From assembly GCF_003007685.1 (NCBI RefSeq), contig NZ_PXNN01000013.1, positions 248,001-312,000 on the forward strand: a stretch of 64,000 bases of DNA, written 5' to 3'. This document shows, piece after piece, positions 35,617-44,922 of this stretch. The position numbers were made by a program, and so were the translations under genes. The stretch's first letter is position 1. Each line of letters starts with the position of its first letter. This DNA comes from Marinobacter halophilus. Lineage in GTDB: Bacteria > Pseudomonadota > Gammaproteobacteria > Pseudomonadales > Oleiphilaceae. Under the pieces are notes generated by a model. It made no database searches. It was given only the letters and a program-made list of their open reading frames with translations, and had not been told where the DNA came from.

Positions 35617-37085
35617 ACTCCGTTCTCCTTGGGAAAGTACAAGCTCATACGGCAGCCGCCCAGGCTGCTGTCGGCAATTTCAACGCGCCCGCCATGCTCT
35701 TTCAGCACGCTATTGACGACTGCCAGGCCCAGGCCGGTGCCCTCTCCGGCTGGCCGAGTGCTATAAAAAGGCTCGAACACTTTGTCACGCTCGGAGGCCG
35801 GGATGCCCAAACCATCGTCTTCCACCCGTATTTCCCAACTATGACCTGACTCGTGGGCAGAGACTTTCAGTAGACCACGGGCCGACTGGCAGCCGTTGCG
35901 GATGACATTCAGACACGCCAGGCCTGCTCTCAGGGGTTCCGCCCTGACCGGCATCGGCTGATCCAGTCCTTCGGTTTCGATCATGCACCGGTGGCAGCGT
36001 TCATCCTCTGACACCCGGGCCAGGACATCCTGCAACACATCGGACAGGTCCAACCGCCGGCGAGAGTCCGGGACGTGCCGGAAGCAATCCAGCAGCTGCT
36101 GGATAATGGTGGTCATGCGACTGACCTGATGATCAATATCGTCCAGGTGCCGCTGCTGATCATCCGGCAATCCGGCCCGGGCCAATATCTTGGCCCGGCC
36201 CTGAATCACATTGAGCGGCGCTCCAAGTTCATGGGCAACCCCGCCGGCAACGCGACCGATCATCGCGACCTTTTCCTGATAAACCAGCTGTTCCGCCAGA
36301 GCTCGCTCCCGGGCGATCCTGTCTTCGATTTCCGATTCCGCAGCATTCATGCGCTGGCCCATGTTGGCAAGGGCCTGGTGAATCTGCCGCAACTCCCGAG
36401 GCCCAGCAATCGGAGTGGTCAGCCGCCAGTTACCGGGCGACAGTTGCTCCATATTCTCCATAAGGCTGTTCACATGCCGCCCCACCGTGCGGTAATGGCC
36501 CAGAACCACCACCAGAATGATGATGGCAGCCAGCGCCGACCAGATACCCACCGCCCACCATCGACTGGAAGCCACCAGATCATGAAAGTCGCTGCGCTGC
36601 CGGGTAACCTGGAGCAGGCCCTGAATGCGGCCATCTTCTGCGACCAGAGGGGTAAACTGGGAGAATACCGATTCCCCGTCGACCCGCCGGAACGCGCCAC
36701 CCAGCTCGCCACTGGCAATCACCCGTTCCGCACTGTCGCTGTTGGTGACGTCGGTATCGGCCACGCCCAGACTGGCGACCCGATTGCCGTCTTCATCGAA
36801 GACGGAGGCGCCTGAGATACGACCGATCTGGAAGATCGATTTCAGGGATTCCCCGAGCACCAGCCCATCTTCTTCAACGAGGGCGTTGGCCAGCGGACCA
36901 CTGGCCGCACGGGCGACCAGCTCCAGGTCTTCCTGAAGGCGTTCATTCAGGGCTTTTTCCACCGCGCCCAGGCCAATGTAAATGGCAATTCCACTGAACA
37001 ACAACAGCGGCACCACAATACTCAGAACCAGCGTCAGCTGCAGAGACCTGAACAGATCACCGATACGACGACTGAGAGATGCCAT
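35613..37085 (-). CDS. Sensor histidine kinase, partner of the sigma-54 regulator
   Basis: A 490-aa membrane kinase: TM1 (about 17-42), a periplasmic sensor of about 130 residues (43-173, PDC/sCache-like by length), TM2 (about 176-198), HAMP, H-box His285 in GGVAHELGAPLN, N-box CLNVIRNGCQSA, and G-boxes VEDDGLGIP and GEGTGLGLAVV. The start at 37085 is supported by AGGAAACA; the frame is open 57 codons upstream across the promoter region. The signal is unknown. An orphan DctP-type binding lipoprotein nearby could be a periplasmic ligand receptor, but this is inference. Confidence 0.92.
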   Translation of the reverse strand: MASLSRRIGDLFRSLQLTLVLSIVVPLLLFSGIAIYIGLGAVEKALNERLQEDLELVARAASGPLANALVEEDGLVLGESLKSIFQIGRISGASVFDEDGNRVASLGVADTDVTNSDSAERVIASGELGGAFRRVDGESVFSQFTPLVAEDGRIQGLLQVTRQRSDFHDLVASSRWWAVGIWSALAAIIILVVVLGHYRTVGRHVNSLMENMEQLSPGNWRLTTPIAGPRELRQIHQALANMGQRMNAAESEIEDRIARERALAEQLVYQEKVAMIGRVAGGVAHELGAPLNVIQGRAKILARAGLPDDQQRHLDDIDHQVSRMTTIIQQLLDCFRHVPDSRRRLDLSDVLQDVLARVSEDERCHRCMIETEGLDQPMPVRAEPLRAGLACLNVIRNGCQSARGLLKVSAHESGHSWEIRVEDDGLGIPASERDKVFEPFYSTRPAGEGTGLGLAVVNSVLKEHGGRVEIADSSLGGCRMSLYFPKENGV

Positions 37086-37119
37086 AACTGTTTCCTGAAC
37101 AAGAGTGTCACAGCTTTTG

Positions 37120-37133
37120 TGCCACATGTGGCA
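37120..37133. promoter_or_regulatory. 14-bp palindrome, candidate enhancer for the NtrC-type regulator
   Basis: TGCCACATGTGGCA is a perfect palindrome. It stands about 90 bp upstream of the -24 element of the sigma-54 promoter and 35 bp from the kinase start. A related half site GCCACAA follows at 37138-37144. Position and symmetry are those of an upstream activator site. Confidence 0.6.
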
Positions 37134-37219
37134 TTTCGCCACAACCCGGATTACTCGGATTTTATTCACGAAAAATCCTAAGCCATTGTTTTTAATATAT
37201 TTAAATCTATTTTTGAAAG

Positions 37220-37236
37220 TTGGCACAGCACTCGCT
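37220..37236 (+). promoter_or_regulatory. Sigma-54 (-24/-12) promoter of the DUF4168 gene
   Basis: TTGGCAC, five bases, then TCGCT: the invariant GG (37222-37223) and GC (37234-37235) are separated by exactly 10 bp. Only one base differs from the core consensus (TTGCT). Transcription would begin near 37247, about 60 nt before the ATG. Confidence 0.72.
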
Positions 37237-37306
37237 AGTACCTTGCTGAACGTCACTAACCGGCGGTTTCCAAAATATCTACCGCCATACAGTAAGGAGC
37301 TCGTTT

Positions 37307-37678
37307 ATGAACAAACTACTCATCGCCGCAACCGCTTCCCTCGCCCTGCTCGCCACCACCCCTGCTATGGCACAGCAAGAACAAGGATCAGGCTATGCAG
37401 ACCCCGCTGCCAGTGCTCAACAAGCCAATTACAGTGACTCCGAGCTGAACCAGTTCGTCGACGCACAATCCGGCGTTATGGAAGTTCGCGAAGACTACAT
37501 CGCGAAGATTGAAGCAGCCGACTCTCAGCAGAAAGCTCAGGAACTGCAGATGGAAGCCAATGACGAAATGGTATCCGTGATCGAGGATGCCGGTATGGAC
37601 ATCCCCACTTACAACGCCATCGCAACAGCCTACAGCAGCCAGCCAGAAGTGCGTGATCGCATTGACGCAATGATGTAA
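37307..37678 (+). CDS. Small exported DUF4168-family protein
   Basis: A 123-aa protein with a clear Sec signal (MNKLLIAATASLALLATTPAMA, cleavage after AMA). The mature 101 residues are acidic, Gln-rich and helical, with the DUF4168 pattern: SDSELNQFVDAQSGVMEVREDYIAKI, then DMDIPTYNAIATAY-like and PEVRDRIDAMM at the end. It is periplasmic with no known activity. TAAGGAGC precedes the ATG, a sigma-54 promoter lies 60-90 bp upstream, and a strong terminator follows, so it is a monocistronic gene probably switched by the divergent two-component system. Confidence 0.85.
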   Translation: MNKLLIAATASLALLATTPAMAQQEQGSGYADPAASAQQANYSDSELNQFVDAQSGVMEVREDYIAKIEAADSQQKAQELQMEANDEMVSVIEDAGMDIPTYNAIATAYSSQPEVRDRIDAMM

Positions 37679-37705
37679 GCGATTAGCAAATCCGGTTCGT
37701 CTTTC

Positions 37706-37731
37706 AGCCCCGCTTTTTGCGGGGCTTTTTT
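37706..37731 (+). terminator. Rho-independent terminator of the DUF4168 gene
   Basis: AGCCCCGC pairs with GCGGGGCT around a TTTTT loop and is followed by a T tract, 28 nt after the stop codon. Confidence 0.92.
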
Positions 37732-37852
37732 ATGGCTGAAAAAGACGGATTCAAGGCGATTCAGAATCCACCCCGGGTGCGATCTTGTGTTACCTTTTCA
37801 GGAAGAAAATCGTACCACTCGCCATTAAAATCCGGACCGGAGTCCGTCAGTC

Positions 37853-38908
37853 ATGATTCAAACACACCACCGTCTATGGCCCGCACTGGCTGTGCTGGTC
37901 CTGATGCTTTCCGGCTGCTCTGATGACACGCCCCAATCCGGCCAGGTCAACGCACCGCCCGACCCTGGCAAATACCCGATTACCTGGCGCTTCGCTCTTG
38001 AAGAAATCGAAGGCAGCGTCCAGCACACATACGCTGAGGCCTTCAAAGAGCACATCGAGCAAATCTCCGGCGATCGCATTGTGGTGGATGTGTTTCCGTA
38101 CGGTTCTCTGGGCACCTCTACCCAGCTCACCGAACTGACCCGCAATGGTTCCGTTAATCTGGCGTTCGCCTCGCCTGGTCACCTTGCGGATAAAGTGCCG
38201 GAAACCGGGCTGTTCAACCTGCATTTCCTGCTACCTGAAGAGCCCGAAAAAACTCGGGATCTGCTGAAAGATCCGGAACTGATCTCCCGCTTCCAGCAGC
38301 CATACCGGAATAGTGGCTTGCAGTTACTGGGGTTTATCTCGGAAGGCTGGATGACCTGGTCAGCCAATCAGCCGCTGCGCTCGCTGGAGCAGTTCCAGGG
38401 GCTACGCATCCGCACCATGACCTCCGCCATGGCGGCAGAGGCCTATCGCGCTTATGGCGCCGAGCCGGTGCAGACCCCTTACTCACAGGTATACAGCGAT
38501 CTGCAACTGCGCAAGATTGATGGTCAGACCAACCCGGTATTCGCTATTGAGGAAATGGATTTCCACGAAGTACAAACCACGCTGACCCTGGCCCGAGCCT
38601 CTCACTTTATCGCTTCGGTGGTGGCAAACGATGACTGGTACGATGGGCTTCCTGAGCAGGAGCGCACTTGGCTGACGGACACTATACGGGATCTGGCAGA
38701 CCACGCCTGGGACAACCAGGAAGAGCTGAACCAGGAGCGCCTTGAGCAAATGCTGGAGAAGGCCGACATTCGCGTGATCCGGCTAACCGAGGACGAGCGC
38801 GAGCTCTTCCGACAAGCCAGCTTGCCGGTGAGAAATCGGTATCTTGAGGTAACTGGCGCGCAGGGTCAGGCCTTGCTCGAGTATGTCGAGAGCTGGCAAC
38901 AACCTTAG
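37853..38908 (+). CDS. Orphan TRAP-type (DctP family) solute-binding lipoprotein
   Basis: A 351-aa DctP-family binding protein with a lipobox (MLSGC, Cys22). Family signatures: YAEAFKEHIEQISGDRIVVDVFPYGSLG (about 60-88), LRIRTMTSAMAAEAYRAYGAEPVQTPYSQVYSDL with the ligand Arg/Thr, and IDGQTNPVFAIEE. No Q or M subunit is adjacent, and the fused permease near 5 kb has its own binding protein. It may serve a distant permease or act as a receptor for the neighbouring kinase. Its stop overlaps the convergent MscS gene by four bases. Confidence 0.86.
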   Translation: MIQTHHRLWPALAVLVLMLSGCSDDTPQSGQVNAPPDPGKYPITWRFALEEIEGSVQHTYAEAFKEHIEQISGDRIVVDVFPYGSLGTSTQLTELTRNGSVNLAFASPGHLADKVPETGLFNLHFLLPEEPEKTRDLLKDPELISRFQQPYRNSGLQLLGFISEGWMTWSANQPLRSLEQFQGLRIRTMTSAMAAEAYRAYGAEPVQTPYSQVYSDLQLRKIDGQTNPVFAIEEMDFHEVQTTLTLARASHFIASVVANDDWYDGLPEQERTWLTDTIRDLADHAWDNQEELNQERLEQMLEKADIRVIRLTEDERELFRQASLPVRNRYLEVTGAQGQALLEYVESWQQP

Positions 38909-39708
38909 GCAGGTGCTATCAACTGCCTTGAGACCATTCGGACCCCCTCGTTAGCACACACCGCCGCAGCGCGCGCGGTGAGATCTGATATAAATCTGGC
39001 CTGCTCCCTCGGCTCCAGCGGATAAGCCTTAAGCCGATAGCGCATGGCTTCGTCCGAAGCCGAGACCGTCACGATCACAGGCTGGTAGGTTTTGGTCAGC
39101 GGACAGGTGAACACAGCATCCCGGAAAAGATTCTGTATCCGGGCAACATCGTGATTGGGATCAAGGAACAACTCGGCCACGCACATCAGATTATCGGTGC
39201 CGTCGTTACCATTCGCCAGTAGTGTGTCCCACAGCAGGCTGTGAGGAATAACAACCACAGTATCATCCAGCGTGACCATCTCTGCAGCGCGAGTGCCGAT
39301 CGACCGAACCTCACCGTACTGGCCATTCACTTCAATCCAATCTCCCGGACGGTAGGGCATTTCATAGAGTGTCACAATCCCGGCAATCAAGCTATTGGCG
39401 TAGTCTTTGAAGGCAAATCCCAAGGCCAGGCCAAGCGCCCCAAACACCGCCACCATGTTTTCAAACGACGGTTCCACCAAAATTGGCACCACCGTCACGA
39501 TGGTCAACACAATAATCAACAGGCGCAGCAGTGGCACCGACGCCAACAGATATAGCCGGATCTTGCCACCCACTTTGCCAGCAAATGCCGGTATCAACCT
39601 CTGCATCAGCATGATCAGAAAAGAAGCTGCAACAACAACAATCAAGGCCTCAAGCAAGGCCTCCGAGGTTATCGATGAAAACGTATCTTTGAAACCAAAG
39701 TCGCCCAT
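38905..39708 (-). CDS. Small-conductance mechanosensitive channel (MscS family)
   Basis: A 267-aa channel with three predicted helices. The pore helix TM3 is visible (FGALGLALGFAFKDYANSLIAGI, about 93-115), followed by the MscS beta domain (MPYRPGDWIEVNGQYGEVRSIGTRAAEMVTLDDTVVVIP) and a short alpha/beta C-terminal domain. It would open under membrane tension at hypo-osmotic shock. It starts 9 nt after the stop of an uncharacterised protein gene on the same strand, so the two are probably co-expressed. Confidence 0.92.
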   Translation of the reverse strand: MGDFGFKDTFSSITSEALLEALIVVVAASFLIMLMQRLIPAFAGKVGGKIRLYLLASVPLLRLLIIVLTIVTVVPILVEPSFENMVAVFGALGLALGFAFKDYANSLIAGIVTLYEMPYRPGDWIEVNGQYGEVRSIGTRAAEMVTLDDTVVVIPHSLLWDTLLANGNDGTDNLMCVAELFLDPNHDVARIQNLFRDAVFTCPLTKTYQPVIVTVSASDEAMRYRLKAYPLEPREQARFISDLTARAAAVCANEGVRMVSRQLIAPA

Positions 39709-39717
39709 TGTGTTCTC

Positions 39718-40944
39718 CTAAAAACCATCCACCGGATAGCCTCGGGCCTGAAGGTTCTTGCGCACGGCCGGGTATCCCAGTGGTGTGACCCGATACACTC
39801 CGAACTCCCTATCCAGGCTCACCAGCTCCGCCCGCATCATCTTGGCAAGACTCAGGCGGACCTCCTGTTCGGGCATTCCCGTGACCAGGTGCAATTGCTC
39901 CGTGGTCAGGCCACTGTGCAATAGCAAGGCATGCAGAATGTGACTCGGCTGACGACCGGCAGTGTGGGACAACGACGGCAGACTAAGCTGGTCAAGTGGC
40001 ACCACCCAACATTGCCGCCCTGCGACTACAGCAGGCTCCTTTCCTTCGAGTTCATTCTGATTCTCGGGTCGGGCTCTGAGAGCACGCTGCCAAATTGCCA
40101 GGGCAACGCCCCGGTTGCCCCGTGCCAGCGTAGCCAGATCCCGGGTGAAGCTGCTGTATTTATGGCGGGATTGTTCTTCTGGCTTCGGTAACACATATAG
40201 CCCGTCTTGGGTCATTCGCGCGACCATCTGCTGATCGCCCTTGCCCGACGCCAGATAATCAAACCAGCGAGTCATTTGTCCACCCGAGAGCGGAGCAAGC
40301 GTGTATGGCTCGAGGCTCAATTCCGGCAGATACTGGATCCAGAACTGCCAACACCAACTGGAACAGCCGACAAGGCCATTACAAGTATCATCAAGTGCGA
40401 TTCGGGCAAAAAACTCCCGCAGTAGATTCAGCCCGGATTGATGGCGCAGCCAAAAGTCCGCCAACTGCGGCACCACCCAATCATCGATCGACAACTGCTC
40501 CTCCCACCAAACTGCTGCGTCCTGCTCTGACATGAACAAGTTGTCGGGCGGTGTCAATATTCGCCGGTGCGTATGACGCAACGCCTCTGACACACCTGAA
40601 AAAGGCGGTGTCACAATAAAACTGACGTTTCTACGGTGAGCTCCAGCCTGCTTGAGCTGATTAAGCTGACTCTGAAGCGTTTCTGCCAGTAACCCAGAAT
40701 CCGGCTCTGGCGCAAATTCACGAAGCCTGTCACCGGCAAGCACGGGCAAATCATCCAAGCTCCGGAACGCCTGACCTTCAGGGCTGATTCCGACGCGCAG
40801 CTGTTCGAAGATGTCATTCAGAGCACCTCGAACGGTTTTCTGCACCGACGTCTCGGGGGTTTGCCACTGCTCCAGCGGTATCAACCCGCCAGGCAGGTAC
40901 GGATGATCCTGTACAACTTCGTCAATCAATGCTGCCACTCCCAC
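39718..40944 (-). CDS. Uncharacterised 408-aa protein with C-terminal winged-helix-like region, linked to MscS
   Basis: I do not recognise the family. The N-terminal 250 residues alternate hydrophobic strands and helices (NVSFIVTPPFSG, DTCNGLVGCSSWCWQFW) in a way that recalls a P-loop-type ATPase domain, but no Walker A is seen. The last about 75 residues (HILHALLLHSGLTTEQLHLVTGMPEQEVRLSLAKMMRAELV) read as a winged helix. No signal or membrane helix. It lies between rlmJ and mscS on the same strand, 9 nt from mscS. Possibly a degenerate AAA protein or regulator that partners the channel; this is inference only. Confidence 0.7.
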   Translation of the reverse strand: MGVAALIDEVVQDHPYLPGGLIPLEQWQTPETSVQKTVRGALNDIFEQLRVGISPEGQAFRSLDDLPVLAGDRLREFAPEPDSGLLAETLQSQLNQLKQAGAHRRNVSFIVTPPFSGVSEALRHTHRRILTPPDNLFMSEQDAAVWWEEQLSIDDWVVPQLADFWLRHQSGLNLLREFFARIALDDTCNGLVGCSSWCWQFWIQYLPELSLEPYTLAPLSGGQMTRWFDYLASGKGDQQMVARMTQDGLYVLPKPEEQSRHKYSSFTRDLATLARGNRGVALAIWQRALRARPENQNELEGKEPAVVAGRQCWVVPLDQLSLPSLSHTAGRQPSHILHALLLHSGLTTEQLHLVTGMPEQEVRLSLAKMMRAELVSLDREFGVYRVTPLGYPAVRKNLQARGYPVDGF

Positions 40945-40948
40945 CCGT

Positions 40949-41788
40949 TCATTCCGGAACCAGCCAGGTCTTGGATGCCGTCAGGCCAAGCCTGGCACTG
41001 CCTTGCAGGTCATTCATCATGGCCTCAAGACGTTGCTCAAAACCCCAAGGCGGATTAACTATCAACATGCCAGAGCCCACCATACCGCGCTCAGGTGGCT
41101 CATCCAGCATCACCTCGCAACGCAGTATCTTGCGAACGGGACCGTTTTCAAGCGCTTCGACCAGCCGTTTCTCAAGGCCATTGGTCAGGACCGGATACCA
41201 GACAAGATAAACCCCATGACGGCATTTCTGCCATGCCCGGGTCAGCGTATCTGCCACCTGGGCGTAGTCGTCCTTGATTTCATAGGAGGGGTCGATCAGG
41301 GTCAGCAGCCGGGGCTGGGTTGGTGGCAATCGCTTCAACAGGCCGCTCAGACCATCCTGCTGCATTACCCGAACTCCTGCGCCGGTGGCCCAGGTTTCAA
41401 GGCTGCGACCTTCCGTGGGATGCAGCTCGAATGCGGTGACGGAATCCCCCGGCCGGGCAAACTCGGCGAACCAGGCCGGGGACCCGGGATAACTGCGCAT
41501 CTGGTCAGTGCTGCCTGTGTGCCGGCTCAGGATATCCAGCATGGGCTGCCAGTCTGCCGACGCCAGGCTCTGCCGAAACGGCCACAGCCGATGAATACCG
41601 CTATCGGCCTCGGCGGTTTTTCTGGCGCGTTCGCTGGTCAGGTCATAGAGCGCGCTACCGGCGTGGGTGTCAAAACAGGCGATCGGTGAGGATTTCGCCT
41701 GCATCATGGTCAGTGCCAGGGTCAGCGCAGCGTGTTTTTGTACATCGGCAAAGTTGCCGGCGTGGAAGGCATGAAGGTAACTCAGCAT
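40949..41788 (-). CDS. rlmJ: 23S rRNA (adenine-2030-N6)-methyltransferase
   Basis: A 279-aa SAM-dependent methyltransferase modifying A2030 of 23S rRNA. The start MLSYLHAFHAGNFADVQKH is diagnostic, with CFDTHAGSALYDL (SAM motif I), LIDPSYEIKDDY (catalytic DPPY-like motif) and NPPWGFEQRL near the end. Length is as in E. coli RlmJ. Its stop lies four bases upstream of the start of the uncharacterised gene, so the two may be co-transcribed. Confidence 0.93.
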   Translation of the reverse strand: MLSYLHAFHAGNFADVQKHAALTLALTMMQAKSSPIACFDTHAGSALYDLTSERARKTAEADSGIHRLWPFRQSLASADWQPMLDILSRHTGSTDQMRSYPGSPAWFAEFARPGDSVTAFELHPTEGRSLETWATGAGVRVMQQDGLSGLLKRLPPTQPRLLTLIDPSYEIKDDYAQVADTLTRAWQKCRHGVYLVWYPVLTNGLEKRLVEALENGPVRKILRCEVMLDEPPERGMVGSGMLIVNPPWGFEQRLEAMMNDLQGSARLGLTASKTWLVPE

Positions 41789-41944
41789 ATCGGGCTCCTG
41801 ATCTCAGGCGCTCATTAAGCACCAGTCATTCCAGACAGGCAACCTCAGCAGAGGCGTCTTGAGCCATGGTCTCAGGTATTGGTGCGATGATTAACCGCCA
41901 GCCGACCTGCTATGCTAGCGCTCGAGACACAAGGAGGACGCACG

Positions 41945-43258
41945 TTGCCCAGCCAGAACCAAACCAGAATCGACCAACTTTACGGCCTGATTGCCAACGA
42001 AGAAGACGCCAGAATCTGCAAAGACATCCCCGAAGAAGCCTGCCGGGAGGTGCCGAAGAACTTTTTCCTGATTCTTGCCGCTAATGTGCTGACCAAACTC
42101 GGCGACCTGCTGATCAGCCCAAAAACAGTTCTGGCCTGGATGATGAGCGCGGTGGGCGCGCCGGCACTGGTTGCCTGGTTGGTGCCGATCCGGGAATCCG
42201 GCTCTATGATTCCGCAAATGATTATCGGTGCCTGGGTGCGTCGTAAAGCCGTTCGCAAATGGTTCTGGACGCTCGGCAGTTTTGGCCAGGCGGTCAGCGT
42301 GGTTGGCATGGCCGCAAGCGTGTGGTTTCTGAAGGGCTACGGCGCCGGCCTGGGCATTGTGGCAGGACTGATCGGGTTCTCCCTGGCCCGGGGTTTTTGT
42401 TCGGTGGCGATGAAGGATGTCCAGGGTAAATGCATTCCCAAAACCCGCCGGGGCCGACTATCCGGGCTTGCAACTACCCTTGGCGGCGCGCTGACCGTGG
42501 TGATGACCGCGCTGTTGTTCTGGGATCGTGGTGATCCAACCCTTGGTTTTTATACTTTGCTGCTGTTGCTGGCGGCGGCACTCTGGGTGATTGCCGGAAT
42601 ACTATTTGCCAATGTGGAAGAGTATTCCGGAGAAACGGGGGGCGGCAATAACGCCATGGCCGAGGCGGTAAAAAGCTTGTCTTTACTTCGTGACGACGCA
42701 CCGTTCCGGCACTTTGTCATTACCCGTGCGCTGCTGCTTTGCTCTGCCCTGGCTGCGCCCTACTTTGTGGTACTGGCGCAACGGGAGTCCGATGTCGGCT
42801 GGATGCTCGGAGTGTTTCTGCTGGCCAGCAGTCTGGCCAGTTCGGTCAGCGCCAGTTTCTGGGGCTGGGCTGCCGATACTTCAAGCCGCCGGGTAATTAT
42901 CCGGGGTGCCGCCATGGCCAGTCTGGTTTGTCTACTGGTAGGGATTGCTGCCCTGGTGTTCGGGCCCGGTGTGGGCGGCGCCTGGTTCTATCCATTCGCC
43001 TTTTTTGTTTTGACCATCGCCCACGCCGGCGTGCGCCTGGGGCGCAAAACCTATCTGGTTGACATGGCGGGCGGTAACAAACGCACAGACTATACCGCAG
43101 TCAGCAACACCGTCATCGGCGTTCTGCTACTGATCACCGGCGGCCTGACCGCGGCACTGTCACTGATATCAGACATAGCGGTCATCCTTGTGTTGGGCTT
43201 GATGGGCCTGGCGGGCACGATCAGCGCATTGCGACTGAGAGAGGTCACTGAAGACTGA
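41945..43258 (+). CDS. MFS transporter
   Basis: A 437-aa major facilitator with about 12 helices and the loop 2-3 type motif (GAWVRRKAVRKWFW) and GWAADTSSRRVIIRGA in the second half. Substrate unknown. A cytoplasmic N-terminal extension of about 45 residues contains EDARICKDIPEEACREVP. I start it at a TTG (41945) because a strong GGAGG (41933-41937) ends seven bases upstream; the in-frame ATG at 41912 lies before that ribosome site. Monocistronic. Confidence 0.82.
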   Translation: MPSQNQTRIDQLYGLIANEEDARICKDIPEEACREVPKNFFLILAANVLTKLGDLLISPKTVLAWMMSAVGAPALVAWLVPIRESGSMIPQMIIGAWVRRKAVRKWFWTLGSFGQAVSVVGMAASVWFLKGYGAGLGIVAGLIGFSLARGFCSVAMKDVQGKCIPKTRRGRLSGLATTLGGALTVVMTALLFWDRGDPTLGFYTLLLLLAAALWVIAGILFANVEEYSGETGGGNNAMAEAVKSLSLLRDDAPFRHFVITRALLLCSALAAPYFVVLAQRESDVGWMLGVFLLASSLASSVSASFWGWAADTSSRRVIIRGAAMASLVCLLVGIAALVFGPGVGGAWFYPFAFFVLTIAHAGVRLGRKTYLVDMAGGNKRTDYTAVSNTVIGVLLLITGGLTAALSLISDIAVILVLGLMGLAGTISALRLREVTED

Positions 43259-43281
43259 CCGGCCATGCCCGGCCGCCGGGT

Positions 43282-44922
43282 TCAGTGTCCGGAAGGCCGG
43301 TAGCCTACCCGGAAGCCGCCCCAGTGCTTGCCATTGACATAGATAGGTACAGACAGGTCGTGCATGATCTCTCCGGTGTCCCGGCGATAGGTCTGCAATA
43401 GCATGTCTTCGGTGTGGCTGCCACAGCGAATGCCGGTGCGGTCATTGAACAGGCGTTTGCTTCGGCTCTTCACCAGATCTACGTCGCGATTACCGGTCGG
43501 TGGGTGCGCAAAGTCCCGGTTGTGGGTCGGGACGTAGCCATCAGGCGCACAACCAATAGCAAACACAATTGCATCCTGGCTGTTTTTGATGGCCTCCTGC
43601 ACGGAGGGCAGCACCTGATCGGTATAACGGTCGTAACTGCTGGAATACTGCTGCGGGTCCGTTTTCGGAATGGGCTCGCGTTTCTTGTCAAACAACGCCA
43701 CTTCCGTCAACTTGCCCTCCAGAATCGCGTTCTCGAACAGCTTGCCGATCTGCCCGGCACCACTGCGGGCCTGATCGAAAAACGTCCGGTGATAGCTTTG
43801 TGAGCTATTCAACGCGAAAGCTGCATTGGCTTTTTCGGCCAATTCCATCAGTGTCGATGCCTGATCCGCCAACGACGCAACACTGGTGTCGCTTTCCGCG
43901 ATGTGATCACGCACCGATTCGATGGCTGAGAACACCTGCTCCAGGCTTTGCTCGTTGTTCTGATCAATCTCGGCAATGCGGGCCACCTGCTGCTGAACCC
44001 GATCTGACTGGTCCCTGATCAGATCCAGCTGCACCCCGACACCCTCGACAGACTCCAGGCCCTGCTCTACCGAGCGAGCCAGATCTTCAATGCGGGCCAC
44101 AATCACGGCGGTATCGCCCTGAATTTCTTCGAGGGTGACGGCCACTTCACTGGTGGCCTGAGCAGTGCGGCCCGCCAATTGGCGAACTTCATCGGCAACC
44201 ACGGCAAAGCCCCGACCCTGGTCCCCGGCTCGAGCGGCTTCAATGGCAGCGTTCAGTGCCAACAGGTTGGTCTGCTCGGCAATACCCTGAATGGTGGAGG
44301 TGACGCCCTGGATCTTGGTGGATTTTTCATTCAAGGCCTGAATCAGGCTCAGATTCTCACCGGATTGTTGATGCACTATCCGGACACTTTCAATCGCCGA
44401 CGCCAAAGCCTGTCGCCCCTCGATGCTGACTTCACGGTTTTGCAGCGCCATGGTCGCAGCGTTGGTGGCCTGTTCGGACGATTCACGAACCGATTCGGTA
44501 ATCTGGCCAGCGTAATTCGCCATCTGCGCCGTTTCTTCAACCTGCTGGTCGAGCCGCTTTTTGACCTGGTCCGCCGCAAACGACACTTCCGCAGCCGATA
44601 TGGCATTTCGGTCGGCGCTGTCAGAAAGAGTTTCTACCAGCGCCTTGCCGGCACGGGCATCGGCCAGTAACTGTTTGCACTGCTGCTGTAACGGATGATT
44701 GCTCGGCAGTGTGCCATCGTTCAGCCCGGCTATTCCGCGCTCGACCGGCTCCAGAACACGCACCAGCAGGTAACCGACGGCGACTACCAAACCGATCACC
44801 AGGCCGATAAACAGCGAAGCCGCATCCAGCCCTAACAACGGAGCCACCCACGGGCAAATAATGGCGAGCAAAACAGCAATGCCCAGCCCCCAGATAATGG
44901 TAGTGCGATCGAGTAAACCCAT
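43282..44922 (-). CDS. Chemoreceptor with no periplasmic domain and a C-terminal cytoplasmic sensor
   Basis: A 546-aa methyl-accepting protein. Two helices (about 8-60) sit together at the N-terminus with almost no periplasmic loop and no clear HAMP. The signalling hairpin tip is [38 protein letters not shown] (about 215-255). The last about 170 residues form a separate domain ([19 protein letters not shown] to [17 protein letters not shown]) with a conserved [20 protein letters not shown] segment, which looks like a Cache/PAS-type sensor inside the cell. It probably senses an intracellular ligand or redox state. AGAGGGC precedes the ATG. Confidence 0.86.
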   Translation of the reverse strand: MGLLDRTTIIWGLGIAVLLAIICPWVAPLLGLDAASLFIGLVIGLVVAVGYLLVRVLEPVERGIAGLNDGTLPSNHPLQQQCKQLLADARAGKALVETLSDSADRNAISAAEVSFAADQVKKRLDQQVEETAQMANYAGQITESVRESSEQATNAATMALQNREVSIEGRQALASAIESVRIVHQQSGENLSLIQALNEKSTKIQGVTSTIQGIAEQTNLLALNAAIEAARAGDQGRGFAVVADEVRQLAGRTAQATSEVAVTLEEIQGDTAVIVARIEDLARSVEQGLESVEGVGVQLDLIRDQSDRVQQQVARIAEIDQNNEQSLEQVFSAIESVRDHIAESDTSVASLADQASTLMELAEKANAAFALNSSQSYHRTFFDQARSGAGQIGKLFENAILEGKLTEVALFDKKREPIPKTDPQQYSSSYDRYTDQVLPSVQEAIKNSQDAIVFAIGCAPDGYVPTHNRDFAHPPTGNRDVDLVKSRSKRLFNDRTGIRCGSHTEDMLLQTYRRDTGEIMHDLSVPIYVNGKHWGGFRVGYRPSGH

